Shown: positions 12,442-25,332, counted from the stretch's first letter. The stretch is DNA of 64,000 nucleotides from Utricularia gibba (GCA_002189035.1 NEEC01000012.1:1612001-1676000); one strand, 5' to 3'. The notes: generated by a model from the letters alone, not told the origin. A program made the numbers and translations.

Positions 12442-13616
12442 AGATCTGATTTTCCAAAAAATTGTGGTTTGAACTATCACATCAAAAACCAATGATGACA
12501 AAAAAACATGCAGCAACACAATCTTTTATTGAGCACACTAAGTGAGTGCATAATGAATGCAACAACAATGCTTGAATAGACAAAAAGTTGAACTAATTGT
12601 CCGAAAAAAAGTGCAACAGATCTCTGGTAAGAAATCCACTAATTATTCAACTACAATAACAGCATTCCTTGATCAACATAAGTGAATGTTTCTTGGGTCC
12701 GTTGGCTTATTTGATTGAATGAAGATCACATGTGTTGACAATGGCATGAAAAAGTACTCATAATGTTCAAGAAAGATGGAAAAACTTGTTTTAAGCACAT
12801 CATCAAGTGGATGCGAATTTGAAAAACTGGAACATAAATCAAGTTTAAAAATGTAAATTACCCCATGTAATTCATCAAGGAGATTATCAGCCAAAGGGAT
12901 TGGCAAACAATCATTTGGTGAGAAGTTATATGAGTGGTACAGTGCTTGACTTCAAATATATAACTCGGGTCAATTTATGGTGCGAGTAAAGTCCATGCCT
13001 CCAATTCATTGCATTTGACTCTTCAAGTGGTGACTGCTAACGATGGTTACTTTGAAGTCATTTCACAAGTCACAAAATAAATTACTGAAAAGCTTGATGT
13101 AGAAGAAGGATGAAAGCTAGTGATTTGGGAGTGGAGGTGCTCATAACAATCAATATAATCTACAAATGTTTCTGTTTGTAAGAGTTTCATGAACTCAATG
13201 AGAACTTGTATGGTATGCAAATCATCAAACTCTTAGGAAATCTGAAGAAAATTCCACCCAATTACATGATGAGTGAAGAGATTTGTAGCCCATCTAGCTA
13301 AGCATTTGCTGCCTCATAAAATGCAATACTAGAATCAGCCAACCAAGACCTCTCTTGAAGTGAGAGTAACAGATTGATTAGAGTTAGCAAATCGCTAATG
13401 GTTGAAATGAGCAAATGCAGCAAGGGACTAGGGTTAAAGCATTCTTAGGCTTTCTCTTGAGCAAATCGTTATTGGGTAATAGCATCCTTTTCATCCAAAA
13501 GTGCAGTCTTTAGGATTGGGGACTTCACAACATCACATGCAACGTTTTTATAAAGCGCAATTCACAGAGAGTTGCTACTAAGTGCAACAAAGTCAATGTT
13601 TTTCATACATTAGAAC
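12442..13616. other. Intergenic, includes 5' part of duplicated block A
   Basis: No gene. From about 13115 the sequence matches 24287 onward (shared GCTAGTGATTTG.GAGTGGAGGTGCTCATAA), marking the outer edge of the duplicated FMO block. The part near 13250-13400 looks like degraded retroelement coding sequence because its counterpart continues into a primer-binding-site-like motif at 25067-25080. Confidence 0.4.
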
Positions 13617-16499
13617 TTATAAGGACCTGGAGGAGCCCAATCCAGCATAATCAGCAGCTGTGTAAGATTCAAACAACTCTCTGATTAACCCTTGTTTCCT
13701 TCTAGGATTGCAGCCCATATCTTTGCAGAGTTTGTCATTGTACCAAGTATGAAAACCCGCAATGCAAGCTCTCCTATACTCATTATTAATGGTATATTTC
13801 TTCATGCACTTTCCCCATTCTTCAATGTCATGTTCCATTTCCTTTATGCTAGGCAATGCAAATGCCCCATCCAGAAATGACACGAGCCATTTGGAGTTCA
13901 TTTCGAATGTGTAGATGTTGGAAAGAGACTCTGAATAGCCGATGACCGCCATTTGCGGGATGCACGGACGAATCATCTGTCTGCAACACACATCATAGAC
14001 TTGCTAGTGTTTCAGTGAGAAGTCCCATATACTACAAGCTCATGTTTATGTACAAGTACCTGTAGAGGGGCATCAGGGAAGTTGGAGACCGGCCGATGAC
14101 GATGTCTCGGATACTCGAGCGCGAAAACATGTTCCTGAGCTTCTCGTCTCCTTTGTATCCTGTTGCGAAGATGACAACATCTGCTACCAATGGATGCTCG
14201 TTTTGTTCATCGAATATCAAGCCCTCTTTACAAAAAGACATCCTCTGAGGCTTCTTGAACACAATGCTTCCCTCTTCCACCTTGTCGTAGAAGTCTGCTG
14301 GTACGATCATGACCTTACAAGTGGAACCATGGAGGACAAATGGTTCCTTTGGAACCATGTCGTACTTCTTCAATGGAAGCTTACACTTTAAATAGCTCTC
14401 CACAAACTTGGAAAACGCCCACCTCTACAAAAGGAGAGGAGAACATAAGTTGAACCTCTGTCATCCCTTATGCGGATCAAACTTTTAGCGTACCATGGGA
14501 CTCAGCAGTGTAGCCATCACACTGTAAAGCAGCCCTTCACGAGGCTTATGAATCAAGATCTCAGTCATGCGATTGAAAAGAAAAGGACCTATAGGAACTC
14601 CCCAGGGATACATGTCCGGCAGCATCCACGGAATAGTTCTCTGCACCATCGTGCACGGAAATTCATTTCCTGGAAGCCCAAAACCCTACCAACGCTCATT
14701 CAGAGTATCCCAACCTCAATCACTTTCAGACATATGCAATTCACCGACAAACACACTCACAGAGTTACCAATCCTCACCGTTTGCAAGTGCACACTCGTA
14801 AGCCACGTCGACGGCTGATTTATTACAGCCGATGACGACGACTCGCTTCCATTTGATGAGCTCCAATGCGGCAGCATTGTCCATTGCGGAGTAGTCCATG
14901 GAATGCAGGACTTGCCCGGAGAATATTTCAGGTCCGCAGCCATCGGCGAACTCTGGTGTATTCGGAAGGCCGCTGAATCGTCCGATGCAGAGGACCAGGA
15001 AGTCCGCTTCGAACTCCTGCCGCCAAATCCCAAATTTTTGTACAAAATCTTAAAATTAATAATTTTTTGTAATATTTTATAAGTTTTTTGGTAATTTTTT
15101 ATGAATAATCATTCAAATATATTTCGTTTCCATATTTACACGCTCGTTACATTACATCACCATATAACTATGTTTTGAAATCACTAAGTTAATCGATTGG
15201 GGGTACTTTGGTATATTCATATTACTTTAACCTAATTAAAATAACTCATTTCAATAGTAAATTAATTTCAAAAACCAAATCAATTAAATAACCTAACAAT
15301 AGCATTATAATTTACGATTCAGATTAAATGTTCAATTTTCGTTGTTCTTTCTTATTTAATTTAATTTCTCGTATCATGAGTCTATTTAAATATTTTTTTA
15401 TCTTATTGAAGGTAAGTTATTTGGATAATATTTTTGTATTGAAATCGATTATTTGGTTAGAAATATTGTTGATTAATATTTATCTACAAATTATATAAAT
15501 GTTACAAAAATTAAAATAATACATTTTTTAACTTGTTGAAGTCAAGTTTGACTAACATGAAGTAACCGTTCGATTTTAAATCATAACTACACGTAGTGTT
15601 CGATTGATGAGATTGAATGAGTTTAAAAGTATAATTATGAATTATAAGATGTTAATTTCATAGATTAAAATATATCTAGTATTCCATGGATTTTTTTTTA
15701 ATTTCATGTACATAGGGTTTATTTAAAACCATATACCCTTTTTTTTTACTTAATACTACTTAATCCCAATTGTAATCTCAATAACTATACGTTCTTTAAA
15801 AAATTAATCCGCCTATATCAACTATATTTAAATTCAAATAAATTAAACTATTTCTTTTTTATCTCATAACTGTTGTACCGTGTGTTCATTCAATATTATT
15901 ATTACTATTTTAGGTGATGACTAAACTATGGTTAAATTTCTTAGTTAAAGAATATAATATAGATTTAATTAATTGACTTTTAAATTTACGTATACTGATG
16001 GATTAAATAAAAAGGTTATCGGAAACGGTAAAAAGGAGGAGCGGTTAATAAAACGTACCTGGGTGGATTCAGATATGGTATCAAGAACCTGGAGCTTCCA
16101 CTTGCCTTTAGATCCAAATGCCTTCCCGCATCCTCCCCACAATTCCCATGCCTCCATTTCCTCTTCGCTTTCCCCCACGTAATCCACGCTCCTCACTTTG
16201 CTGTTGAACTTGATGTACCGCGCCAAATCGAAATGCTTGGCGTAGGAATTGAGATACTCGAGGACTTGATCCGCCGGAGGGAACATATCGTCGGTGTTGG
16301 GAGACGGCCAATCGAAATCGGAGAACCTGAAGTAGCGTTTACGGTTCTGGAGCCGAGTTGTTTCCATCGTGTGATTCCATACCCCGCCGACTTGCCCCGC
16401 GGCTTCGAATACCACCGGATTGAAGCCAGCGGCGGCGGCGTGCTTGCAGGCCAGGAGGCCGGCCATTCCGGCGCCGACGATCGCAACTCTCTTCTCCAT
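13617..16499 (-). CDS. FMO1-like flavin monooxygenase, copy 2 (intact)
   Basis: Second tandem member, predicted 527 aa. Exons on the minus strand: 16499-16059, 15016-14779, 14669-14494, 14424-14060, 13980-13617; all junctions GT-AG, with exon lengths identical to copy 1 except three extra bases in the last exon. GAGMAG is at residues 9-14. The FMO signature reads [11 protein letters not shown], and FATGY is kept. The second nucleotide-binding motif reads GCNKSA where copies 1 and 3 have GSNKSA, a Ser-to-Cys change in the NADPH-binding region. Intron 1 is 1,042 bp, longer than in copy 1 and homologous to copy 3. It is divergent from the MIP3 fragment at 16905 across 405 bp. No lesion was seen. 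The function is inferred as in copy 1; substrate unknown. Confidence 0.92.
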
Positions 16500-16904
16500 T
16501 GTGACTGCTTATGGCGTGAAGTTGCTTGATTGGGATTTGGGGAAAATGGAAACCTCCGTATAATCTATTTTTAGGAAACACGGGGAATGAATCATGTCGG
16601 CCAAGAAGTCCACACAGCACTGTGGTGACAGCCAACCATATTTTTGAAGGTCGAAAATGATTAATTGGATTGAAATTATTTAAATAATATAAAAACCTAA
16701 AAAATAATAAACAACTAATTCCATTTACGGAACAGAGCAAGGCTTCCGGCCCCAACGACTTAAATGTATGGGCTACTCATTGTGGCCTGCTTCTACGAGG
16801 CCCAGATTGAAGGAACGAATACATGTTGCCTGAGTTCGTCGCATTAGGGAAACAAGTCTGTGATTCCTTTGCGCTGATGGGGTGAAGCCAATTGAGACGA
16901 TCTA
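16500..16904. promoter_or_regulatory. Divergent promoter between FMO copy 2 and MIP3 fragment
   Basis: The 405 bp between two head-to-head start codons are homologous to the 379 bp at 28166-28544. This is the only space for both 5' regions, so any promoters must be shared or overlapping. No strong TATA box is evident on the MIP3 side. Confidence 0.5.
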
Positions 16905-17610
16905 ATGGCGACGGTTGATTTAATCAAATGCTGTTTAGAATCTATTCGACAGGTGAGTTGAGATTTTTTTTTTTTTTTTTTGTTTTGGTTTGCTTTTTCC
17001 TGTGTGTGGTTATTTGCTTTCTGTTTTCCCCTTTCTCTCTGGTAATGTTGTTCGTTTTTTTTTTCTGTTTCCTCGGGTTTGCAGATATCGGATCACATTG
17101 ATGACGCAGTAATTTATTTAGATGCGGGAAGTACGGAAGCTTTCCAAATAATTGGGGCTTACCCTTTGTTTCTGGAGCTTGGTGCTCGAGCTGTTGCTAG
17201 CTTAAAGAGCATGTTGGCTCTTGATAAAGTGAAACATTTATGGTGCCATTTGATTCATTGATTTTGTTTTTATTTTGTAACTTTTATGTGAGCTTTAGTG
17301 ACGCTTTGGCTGAAAATTTTTCATCTCTTGCATTGTTTCCTGTGATTTCTTATGGTTGGTGCCATTTGATTCATTGATTATTTTGTAACTTTTATGTGAG
17401 CTTTAGTGACGCTTTGGCTGAAAATTGTTAATCTCTTGCATTGTTTCCTGTGATTTCTTATGGCTGTTGCCCTCTAGGTGGTTGGTTGGGGAAGCAATCC
17501 TGGTCACGTGACGAAAATCGTTGTGTTCACATCACGCTTTCCGAGTGATGCACATAGATATATTTTATGATGTCTGAATATGCTTCAAATTGTTATAAAT
17601 GGTTTCAGAG
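16905..17610 (+). pseudogene. MIP3 5' fragment (three exons, premature stop)
   Basis: Duplicated head of the complete MIP3 gene at 28545. Exon 1 (16905-16952, MATVDLIKCCLESIRQ), exon 2 (17085-17228) and the start of exon 3 (17478) keep frame and GT-AG junctions. In exon 3 an in-frame TGA at 17568-17570 replaces the CGC codon of the full copy. A further 17 bp present in the full copy (around 29115-29131) are missing. Homology stops at about 17610 and none of the remaining exons are present, so at most a peptide of about 94 residues could be made. Intron 2 carries a tandem duplication. The intact start region and shared promoter mean it may still be transcribed. Confidence 0.9.
17242..17463 (+). 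repeat. Tandem duplication, about 110 bp x 2, in MIP3-fragment intron 2
   Basis: The segment starting GGTGCCATTTGATTCATTGATT at 17242 recurs at 17358, including the shared GTGAGCTTTAGTGACGCTTTGGCTG and CATTGTTTCCTGTGATTTCTTATGG. The homologous intron at 28875-28990 has one copy, so the duplication arose in block A after the segmental duplication. Confidence 0.85.
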
Positions 17611-19974
17611 GTGTGCAATTGGTGTGAGAGTGGTAGGAATTACAATTTATACCAAACCCCATAGCTTTTCATTAATTTATCCATAGTTTTATTGAAAAAA
17701 TGATTTCTACATTCATTGATCAAGGGTTTTGGTGTTCCAAACCTCACAAAGATGTATTCTTAAAAAATTATATGACTGAATAAACGTATTGAGAATTGAT
17801 GGGTATCGCCTCCATCTATTTTTAAACACATTACACTACTATCAAAATGTATTCATAATCATCATAGTTTGGAAAGGGGTCTATGAAGTTAGTGACCCAC
17901 ACATCGAACACTTCTTGAACAATAATTGACTTCATTGGCATTTCATTGCGGTTTGATGTTTCTTGTTTGATTGCAGTTTTCACAACTCTTACAATAAGAC
18001 TTGACATACTTCAAAACTGTTGGTCAATAATAACCACAATCCAATACTTTCTTTGCTATATGGTTAGGACTATGATACTTTTAAGTGTTATTTTCTAATT
18101 ATTATTGTATATTAATTTAGTATTAAGTTGTTCAAATTAAGAATTAGATTAATAAGTGTTCTATTTTCTTAAAAAAAAAATCTTATTTTTCTATTTTGTA
18201 TATATTTTCGTTATCTTTTTCATGCACTTTGACTGAAATGTGGTAGGAGACACGTGGAGTGTTGCAGGATGCTTGCAGCAGACAAGACATTGACATTTCG
18301 TGCCTTGCACACGACTTGGAATAATTGTGAATGGAATACTGACACTAATCAAGTCCCCCGACTTATAGCATGTTAGAGTCTACAACAATGATTCGATGCT
18401 TATTTGCATGCATGAGAAAGCTGGTGGTGCACGCAAGACAGAAAAAATGATGGAAAGGGGACCAAAAAGAGTTAATGCACGTGAGAAATGATATAAAATT
18501 AACTTGAAACACTATTTTCGTACTTTTGAACATTGGACTTTTGACACTTACTTTTTGCTCATAGAATTTTTGATTCTTCCTCTCCTCCAAGAGAGTAAGA
18601 ACATTTTAGCTTTCCATTTCATTTTCTGTTTTGATGGCTCTTTATAGCTAAACTCTTTTAGTTTATGTGAGTAGATGAAGTTCCCTTCAAAATTTTGAGC
18701 ACAATTCTTGGTTCTTTATTTAAATTCTTCTGGATTTTGCATACTTTCACGCGTCTTGTTGCAGTCTTTCTGTAACGTCTCCTAGTCAAAGTTCATGAGT
18801 AGTAGGCCACTGCTCATGGATTTTGATGAAGAGTAAAGTGAAGAGCACCATCTCCAACCCTACCGGTTTGAGAGAAATAGTGAATTGTTTGTGATTGAGG
18901 TACCGCAACAATGGACAGATAGTGACCTCGAAATTGCCATTGATCATTGGCAACATCCGGGCACATGCGTAAAATTTGATTTTTGAAGGCAATTGACAGC
19001 AATCCTCTTGTTTTCTCAATCTTCCAAGGGGGAATCACATGAAGCTATTCTCATGCCTCCTTGTCAATTAGAGTGTAAGGGAGAGTAGACTATTCATTAC
19101 TTCTATAACTCCTATAACCAGCTATTCGGAAAGAATCAGTGAAAGCCAAGGTAAAGATGGACAGAAGAAAGAAACGGAATCCATTTCCTAGGAACGACAA
19201 CCCTTAGTCAAGGTCTATTACTTGCATTGTAACTTTCATTTCCTTACTTCAAAAACCTCCTTTTTACAAACTCGTGATAATTTGTAAAAGTCTGCTATAA
19301 AACACTTTTCAAAAAACTTAAATCCCTGAGATTCACACTCATACTAGGGTCTTTTGTGTTTTACGTTTTTCATATATAAAATTTGTTAAGGAAATGACAC
19401 GCAACAGATACCCTCCACAAGGAGACGTATGACAAAAAGCCAGTACTTGGTGAATGTCATCTTTAGCCAAGCATCATCGTGCAACACCATCATTACCATT
19501 TTTCCACAAATAAGGGTTATTCATGAATAATAGGCGAATGTCCTTAGTGTTGGGCACGAATTGTGCCCAACTAGTTGTGGGCAAGGCCCAACAAATTTGT
19601 TAATCCAACATGTACAACCTATAGGCCAAATTTTCGTTTGGATTCATAAGTGGGTTGGTCCCATGGGTTTTAATTAAACCCAACCCAACCTGTGGCCTGA
19701 AGACCAATTAATGGGTTCACGATGGATGACCCAATATTTTAAAAAATATTTTTAAATTTATATTTTTAGTTTTAACTCAAATTATATTAAATATTTAAAT
19801 CCTAATAATTATAAAGTAATATTTTTATAAAATATATAAAAATAGGACTATGACTCTCATTTTATTAATTTATCCTCACTTTTGACTGAATAATACCATA
19901 ATACAAATGTTTGAAAATAAAAATAAAAACATAAAAAACTCCTAATACCATGTACTATTCGTCTTCTTCATATT
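17611..19974. other. Intergenic region with unclassified repeats
   Basis: No gene. Parts near 18080-18300 and 19080-19400 resemble retroelement LTR sequence (for example CTATAAAAC near 19295), but I could not define ends or coding regions. Around 19555-19735 there are repeated GGGTTGG/CCCAACCC motifs typical of the subterminal regions of plant hAT elements, adjacent to the hAT remnant that follows. Confidence 0.35.
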
Positions 19975-20450
19975 CCTCTTCAGAACTTGATGCATAATAT
20001 TGTAATTTATTCTTCCTCCTTGCCACATCATTTCAATTTTTCAAACATATACATGCCTTCAATGTGTCAAGAACAAATTTTGATCTTTTCTTAATAAGCA
20101 TTCTCCCACTAGCACTAAATGCACGGTTGAAATTGGAGTACATCTTTGGCCATCTTAACCAAGATTGGAAAATTTATAACATTGCTTTTCCACCATATTA
20201 GTAAATCAAACGAATCATCATCATTACCTTCAACAATAGGCGCATTGTTGTAAAAAATATATTCTCCATGTGAACTAGAGAATTGGGAGGATGAACTACA
20301 TTTGCTACGAACTAAAGTAATAGGATGAATAACAAAAGAGCATGAAGAAAAAGATGAAGGAATAAAAACATTTACCATAGACATATTTGATGCACCATGC
20401 TCAATTTCATGTAATGAAAACATAGCTTGAATATTCAAAATTGCTTACCT
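19975..20450 (-). mobile_element. hAT transposase remnant (C-terminal region)
   Basis: On the minus strand a segment reading DLLIWWKSN...FPILVKMAKDVL is followed, after a frameshift, by NRAFSASGRMLI. Both match the hAT C-terminal dimerisation domain, whose family pattern is D.L.WW....FP.L..MA.D.L then ESAFS..GR.L. The tail is acidic (SSSEEEYEEDE). Frameshifts and loss of upstream domains make it a relic. GGGTTGG-rich flanks at 19555-19735 and 21330-21500 may be its subterminal repeats. Confidence 0.7.
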
Positions 20451-21599
20451 ATTCATTTTAAGAACATCAATAAAAACACATAAAGTAGAGTTTTCTATCT
20501 TTTTTCCTTTAATCTAGAATCCAAACTAGTTGCAACAAGATATAATTGAAGAATTTTATCATAATATTTTCAATTTTTTTTTTGCATATCACCTATTATA
20601 CTATCAAATGGAGGCTCCCGAGAGCACTTATAAAAAACATACGAAATGCGAACAACTCCTTGAAGAATTAAATGTATAGTAAGAAAATATGAAGTGCTTA
20701 GCAAATTAGTACAAGAATATATTCTACCAGATCGACCTTTTACCATTACCTGCAACACCAGAAGAATTAGAATCCGTAGTTTTAGAATCAACTTGTAAGT
20801 CTTCATCTGAGTCCAAGTCATCCAAATCTATGTCATTATTATCAATGGATTGTTTGAGGAATGAAAAAGATCATATTCCATCCATATCGAAATCTGAAAA
20901 ATAAAAAAAACTCATATTTACATATTCTTAATACTTAATTGAAGACTCATATTAATAAATTGAAGATTTTAAAAAAATCAAGCTAGATATAATCAAACAA
21001 AATCCATGATACAGATTCAGTATATATCAACAAAACGTGAAATTATGTAAATACTTAAAAAAAGAAAAAATATAAATAAAATTAAAAAAATTCCAACTTC
21101 AGATGGATCAAAAATATGCAAACAATGGTGAAAATGAATCAAAATTATGTGGCTATTGTTAGATTGCGATCAAAATATCCTTTTGAATCTAAACAATATG
21201 GCTAGGGTTGAATGGTGATTCCAAAATTCAAAATATTCTGTTTTGATATGTGTTAAATTGGGTTTTGAATTTTGGATCAAAAAAGAATTATCCATAGAAT
21301 TATTTTGGATTGATGTGTCAACTCGTGGCTCAACGGGTTTGTTCTTATATGTGTTAAAATTGGTTTTGAATTTTGGACTGAAACAAATTATCCACCAAAG
21401 AATTATTTTGGACTGATGTGTCAATTTGTGGTCCAATGGGTCTGACCCGTTAGGGTCATGGTTGATTTGGCTCAATCCATCAACTTTCTAAGACAGGTTG
21501 ACCCATGGACTAGACTCATTCATATGGGTACAAAAAGATTAGTAAACCTAGTAATGAGGCTCGCAAAACCAATTTTAACATGACTTAGAGGAATGATAA
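20451..21599. other. Transposon-derived intergenic sequence
   Basis: Probably more of the decayed hAT element (minus-strand frames near 20570-20821 lack an identifiable domain), followed by AT-rich sequence. GGCTCAACGGG/GGTCCAATGGG/GGGTCTGACCCG motifs at 21330-21450 look like hAT subterminal repeats. Confidence 0.35.
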
Positions 21600-22669
21600 T
21601 GATGAAATGATTGTCACCATGCTTGGTTATTTAAATCTAATCGAGACCAGTAGTGACCGGATTACGGAATCAAGAGCAAACTGTCATATTTATTCAAGGA
21701 ATGAGTATTTCTCCTTCTATAGTCCATTTGGGGGTGACAATCATATGATCAAGTTTGCTGACAAGTCTACTACACCAGTGCTTGAAATGGGAGAAGTCTC
21801 TAAAATTTACCTCAATAAAGACTGCCCTTTTGAAGAATGTGTTGCATGCTCCTACCATAAATACCAATGTCATCTCAGCCATCCAGATGGATAAATGTGA
21901 CCTAAATATCTACTTAGGCAATGGGGCTATTGTGATGATGAAAAACAATGTCTTTGTTAGGAAAAGAAACATCGGTAGTCAAGAGTTGTATGTGATGAAT
22001 GCTTCTGTTATTTTTTAGAATCAAATTGATTCTGCTTACATGATGTGTTCTTTTGATATCTAACATGTTAGACTAGGTCATACTAACTATGTCTACATGA
22101 AAAGTATGCAACAATTAGATTTAATTTCGAAATTACTTGACTTATCTGCTAAGTGTGAAACTTGTATAAAGGCAAAAATAATTAAAAAATCATGTTTTTT
22201 TGAGTAAAGAATCTGAATTGCTTGCATTGATTTATTTGGATGAGATACCTCAAAGGAACAACTGACTATGACATTCAATATCATAAAAAACCCATTGTAT
22301 TGGAGGGATACAATGATGATAGTTGGGTATATGGGACAGAAGAGCCAAAGACCATAAGTGGAGTGATTTTTACATTGGGTAGAGGAGCTGTATCTTGGAA
22401 ATCCACTAAAAAAACCTTGATATCTAAATCATTAATGGAAGTTGAGTTCATTACATTAGATCTAATAAGAATTGAGGTCGATTGGTTGAGAAACTATGTG
22501 ATGAGAATCCCTCTTAAGCAACACGGATCCTTCTGAGTGTTGCTGCATTGTGATTGCCAAGCATTGATTGTCACTGTTAAGAATCGATCCTACAATGGAA
22601 GAAATATACACATGCAACTAAGGCATGGAATATTGAGATTGTTGTTAAGAACCGGTGTGATATCCATTG

Positions 22670-23162
22670 TGATGGGGTACAAATCGGATATGGTTAATCG
22701 GTCCCTGAAAAGCTGCCAAAAGGAACTGTGATGGGATAGTGTTGGCTGATAGACCGATATGTGTTAGAGACACAGTCTGAAAAGTGGTCGAATTACGGCA
22801 GAGCAGGCAACGATTTTCTGAAAAGCAGGATCGCAGTACAGGTGCAGAAAGCAACTGACAATTAAAGAATTCAGGATTCGATCAGATCGATCTCTCCTAT
22901 AAATAGGATAAATTCTGAAGAGAAAAGGGTTGGACCCTTAGCCCACTAACGTGTATTCCCTCTCTTCCATCGTCTAGTGAAGGTTATTCTCTGGTGAGCT
23001 CTGACAGCTCTGTAGTTTTTTTGTCTTCCGGCGGTTTCCACGTAAAAATCTTGTCTTTTCGAACTCTTTATAGCATACGACCCTAAACCGGGTATGCTGC
23101 ATCCAGCTACACCCATAACTTGAAAATCGCCCCAATCCTGATATCGATTTTCACCCTCAACA
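22670..23162 (+). mobile_element. Nested solo LTR, 493 bp, TSD CATTG
   Basis: The segment begins TGATGGGG and ends CCCTCAACA, giving TG...CA termini with imperfect inverted repeats. CATTG occurs directly before it (22665-22669) and directly after it (23163-23167). Removing the segment plus one repeat rejoins the copia RNase H frame as ISI-EYMR, which confirms the insertion. A TATA box (CTATAAATAG near 22897) lies inside, as expected of an LTR promoter. No internal region is present, so it is a solo LTR left by LTR-LTR recombination. Confidence 0.9.
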
Positions 23163-24018
23163 CATTGAATACATGAGAATGTTAGTGAATTTGACCAATC
23201 CACTAGCCAAACCTCTCAATAGAGAGAGAATCTGTGAGCTTTTGAGGGGAATGAGACCAATGCCGTTAAGCAAACGACAATGATGATAACCTAACATGTG
23301 AGAAGAGAAACACTTTGATCAGGTTCATATGGGTAATAATAACTCACTGCTAGTTTTGAGAACACAAATCTAGGCAAGTGGTCATTTTTATGAAATATGT
23401 GTTCTACCTGCAAAATGAAGGATTAGTATTTACTCTTAATATCTCTGTAGTTGATTAAATTCGTAACACATATAAGTAGAGTGTGTTAGATAGAGGCACC
23501 TTTATAAGTGTGGAGGATAGCCGCTCCTATGAAATATATGAGATCTATAGAGCACTTATGAATCAACAGAAGTTGTATCGAGCTTATGGGTGTACTTGAG
23601 AGTTAAACAGTTGATAATTGTGGGGGTGGGGTTAATGTGATTGACTATACCTCTATATCACATAATAGAATTTGATTCATAGAAATACAATTTCACCATC
23701 TACTTAGTTATATATGTATAGTGTAATCAAGAGATTGATTCATAATCAAAAGATATCATTCTCTAGACATTAGAGATTGATGGCCTAGCTCTTCTCCAAT
23801 ATGTGAGGGGATTGTTGGAATTTCTAGTATTGAAAAAGAACTTACTATCCTACATTGCTAGTTGAAAAGAAGTTCAATTTCTTTATATAGAATACCAACC
23901 CATTAACTTTGATTGGGTTTGAGAGTGAGCTTGACTTCTTATGCATATAGAGTTCTAATTTATTAGATTGAGTTGGGCTTTCGGAGAGCCTAGAAACCCA
24001 AAAAGGTTACGTGTAGGA

Positions 24019-24043
24019 GGGGGGGGGGGGGGGGGGTGGGGGG
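24019..24043 (+). repeat. Long G tract inside copia 3' LTR
   Basis: Eighteen consecutive G, one T, then six G. It lies in the 3' LTR and could form a G-quadruplex. Its true length is likely to be uncertain in the assembly. Confidence 0.9.
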
Positions 24044-24286
24044 TTACAAACCAGCCTCAAAAGTCTCTTGTGTGTGTGTATGGACCAAACTCACGTTTTG
24101 TTTCATTTTGTCTTGAGCCCATTAGGGTTAGGATTAGACGTATATATTTGATTGATTTCTGATATGGAGAATGTAGTTCTCGAAAAGTCTCTTGAATCTT
24201 AGGGGATCAAGAAATCCTCTAGTATTACGTTTCAAATGCCTGAGATTTTGATCTTTTCTCTTCTTCGTATTTGGTTTTCAATAGAA

Positions 24287-25332
24287 GGCTAGTGATTTGT
24301 GAGTGGAGGTGCTCATAAAAATCAATATAATGACGAATGTCTCTATTTGTGTTTAGCAAATATGGAGAAAATTCCTCTCAATTAGGTGATAAGTGACCAG
24401 ATTTGTCGCCCATCTAGCTATGCATTTGCTTCCCCATAAAATGCAATACTCTTATAAGCCAACCAAGAAAATCATGCAATTCAGGATATAAGTTGAAAGC
24501 ATTGATTAATCTTGTGAAGTCAAATTTGAGGGTTGGTTGTATCAAACATAGGAAGGTTCTATGTTAGGTCTATGCTAGTGAGTTGAGGAAAGGAATATTG
24601 TCTGAGGGAGAGGTCAGTGATCCTAGCATGGAACGAGAGAGCAAAGAAACTTCATGAGAGAAATTACTAAAACGAAACAACTCCTTACAAAAGACCTCTC
24701 TTGAAATGAAATTAACACCTTGAATAGAGTTAGCAAATTGCTGTTTGTGTTGTTTTCGAAAAGCTAATTGGAAGAGAGATTGAAATTCTTTTGCTTGAGC
24801 TTGATGTGATATTTATGTCTAAGTGTCCATAAGTAAATGTTGATATTCTTCTAAAATTGTTAGATGAGTTTGTTGAGTTTCAAAGGAATTAAATAGGTTC
24901 AATTATGAGGTAAGGAGTTGTTTTAGTTGGTGTTTAACCTTATCATCGTTAGAATGAGGAACCAAACCAACAAAATGAGATAGGTATTCACGAGAGTGGG
25001 TTTCTTCCTAGGGGAGAGAACATATTTTGTCTTCATTCATGATCACTCTTTCCGAGCACCCAATACTTGCTATGATATCAAATATTATGGTAGCAAGAAA
25101 TGAAGGAGATGAAGTGAGAAATTAAGGAGTAAAATGTAGAAAAGAGCAAATATTTGAAATTCAACCTTGTCATAAGTCATGCAAATATGGTTTATATCCA
25201 TTAGCCAATGGCTAACTTACAAAAGGGGAATTAGGGAGTCATATCACCTAATGATTTAAATGAGTAAAACACAAAATATACAGAGATTTGCTACTGAGTA
25301 TAACAAACTCGATGTTTGTCATACCTTAGAAC
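24287..25332. other. Downstream flank of FMO copy 3 with retroelement debris
   Basis: No gene. On the minus strand TGATATCATAGCAA at 25080-25067 resembles an initiator-tRNA primer-binding site (TGGTATCAGAGC) next to a TTGGGTGCTCGG leader. This suggests the remnant of a minus-strand LTR element whose LTR would lie at higher coordinates and whose gag region runs toward 24300. Confidence 0.35.

Larger units (their letters stand above)
13115..17610. repeat. Segmental duplication, block A
   Basis: This 4.5-kb block aligns by eye with 24287-29145 throughout: downstream flank, all five FMO exons, the roughly 1-kb FMO intron 1, the divergent promoter and the first three exons of MIP3. The match ends in MIP3 exon 3, where A reads GGTTTCAGAGGTGTGCAATTGG and B continues GGTTTCAGAGGTGTGTAATTTT. 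Block B is longer because of extra sequence near 24468-24690 and 24750-25280. Confidence 0.85.
21600..24280 (+). mobile_element. Degenerate Ty1/copia element with 3' LTR
   Basis: Protease-region homology at about 21640-21800 (ANCHIYSRNEYFS, like the copia pattern SGA..H....EWF) is joined, with most of integrase and reverse transcriptase deleted, to an RNase H region at 22228-22664 (MRYLKGTTDY, DDSW, VSWKS, HCDCQA). RNase H resumes at 23168-23277 (NPLAKPLNRERI) after a nested solo LTR. A purine tract GTGAGGGGAT at 23803-23812 precedes a 3' LTR at 23813 (TGTTGGAA) that ends about 24280 (TTTTCA), roughly 468 bp. No 5' LTR was found. Reading frames are disrupted, so it is inactive. Confidence 0.8.

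Noticed and set aside
13230-13420. Possible novel gene next to FMO copy 2
   Set aside because: The matching region in block B runs into a primer-binding-site-like motif, so it is better read as retroelement debris.
14470-14835. Plus-strand frames opposite the FMO exons (also 7722-8099, 26186-26560)
   Set aside because: They recur because the FMO copies are paralogous, and they span exon and intron without family resemblance.
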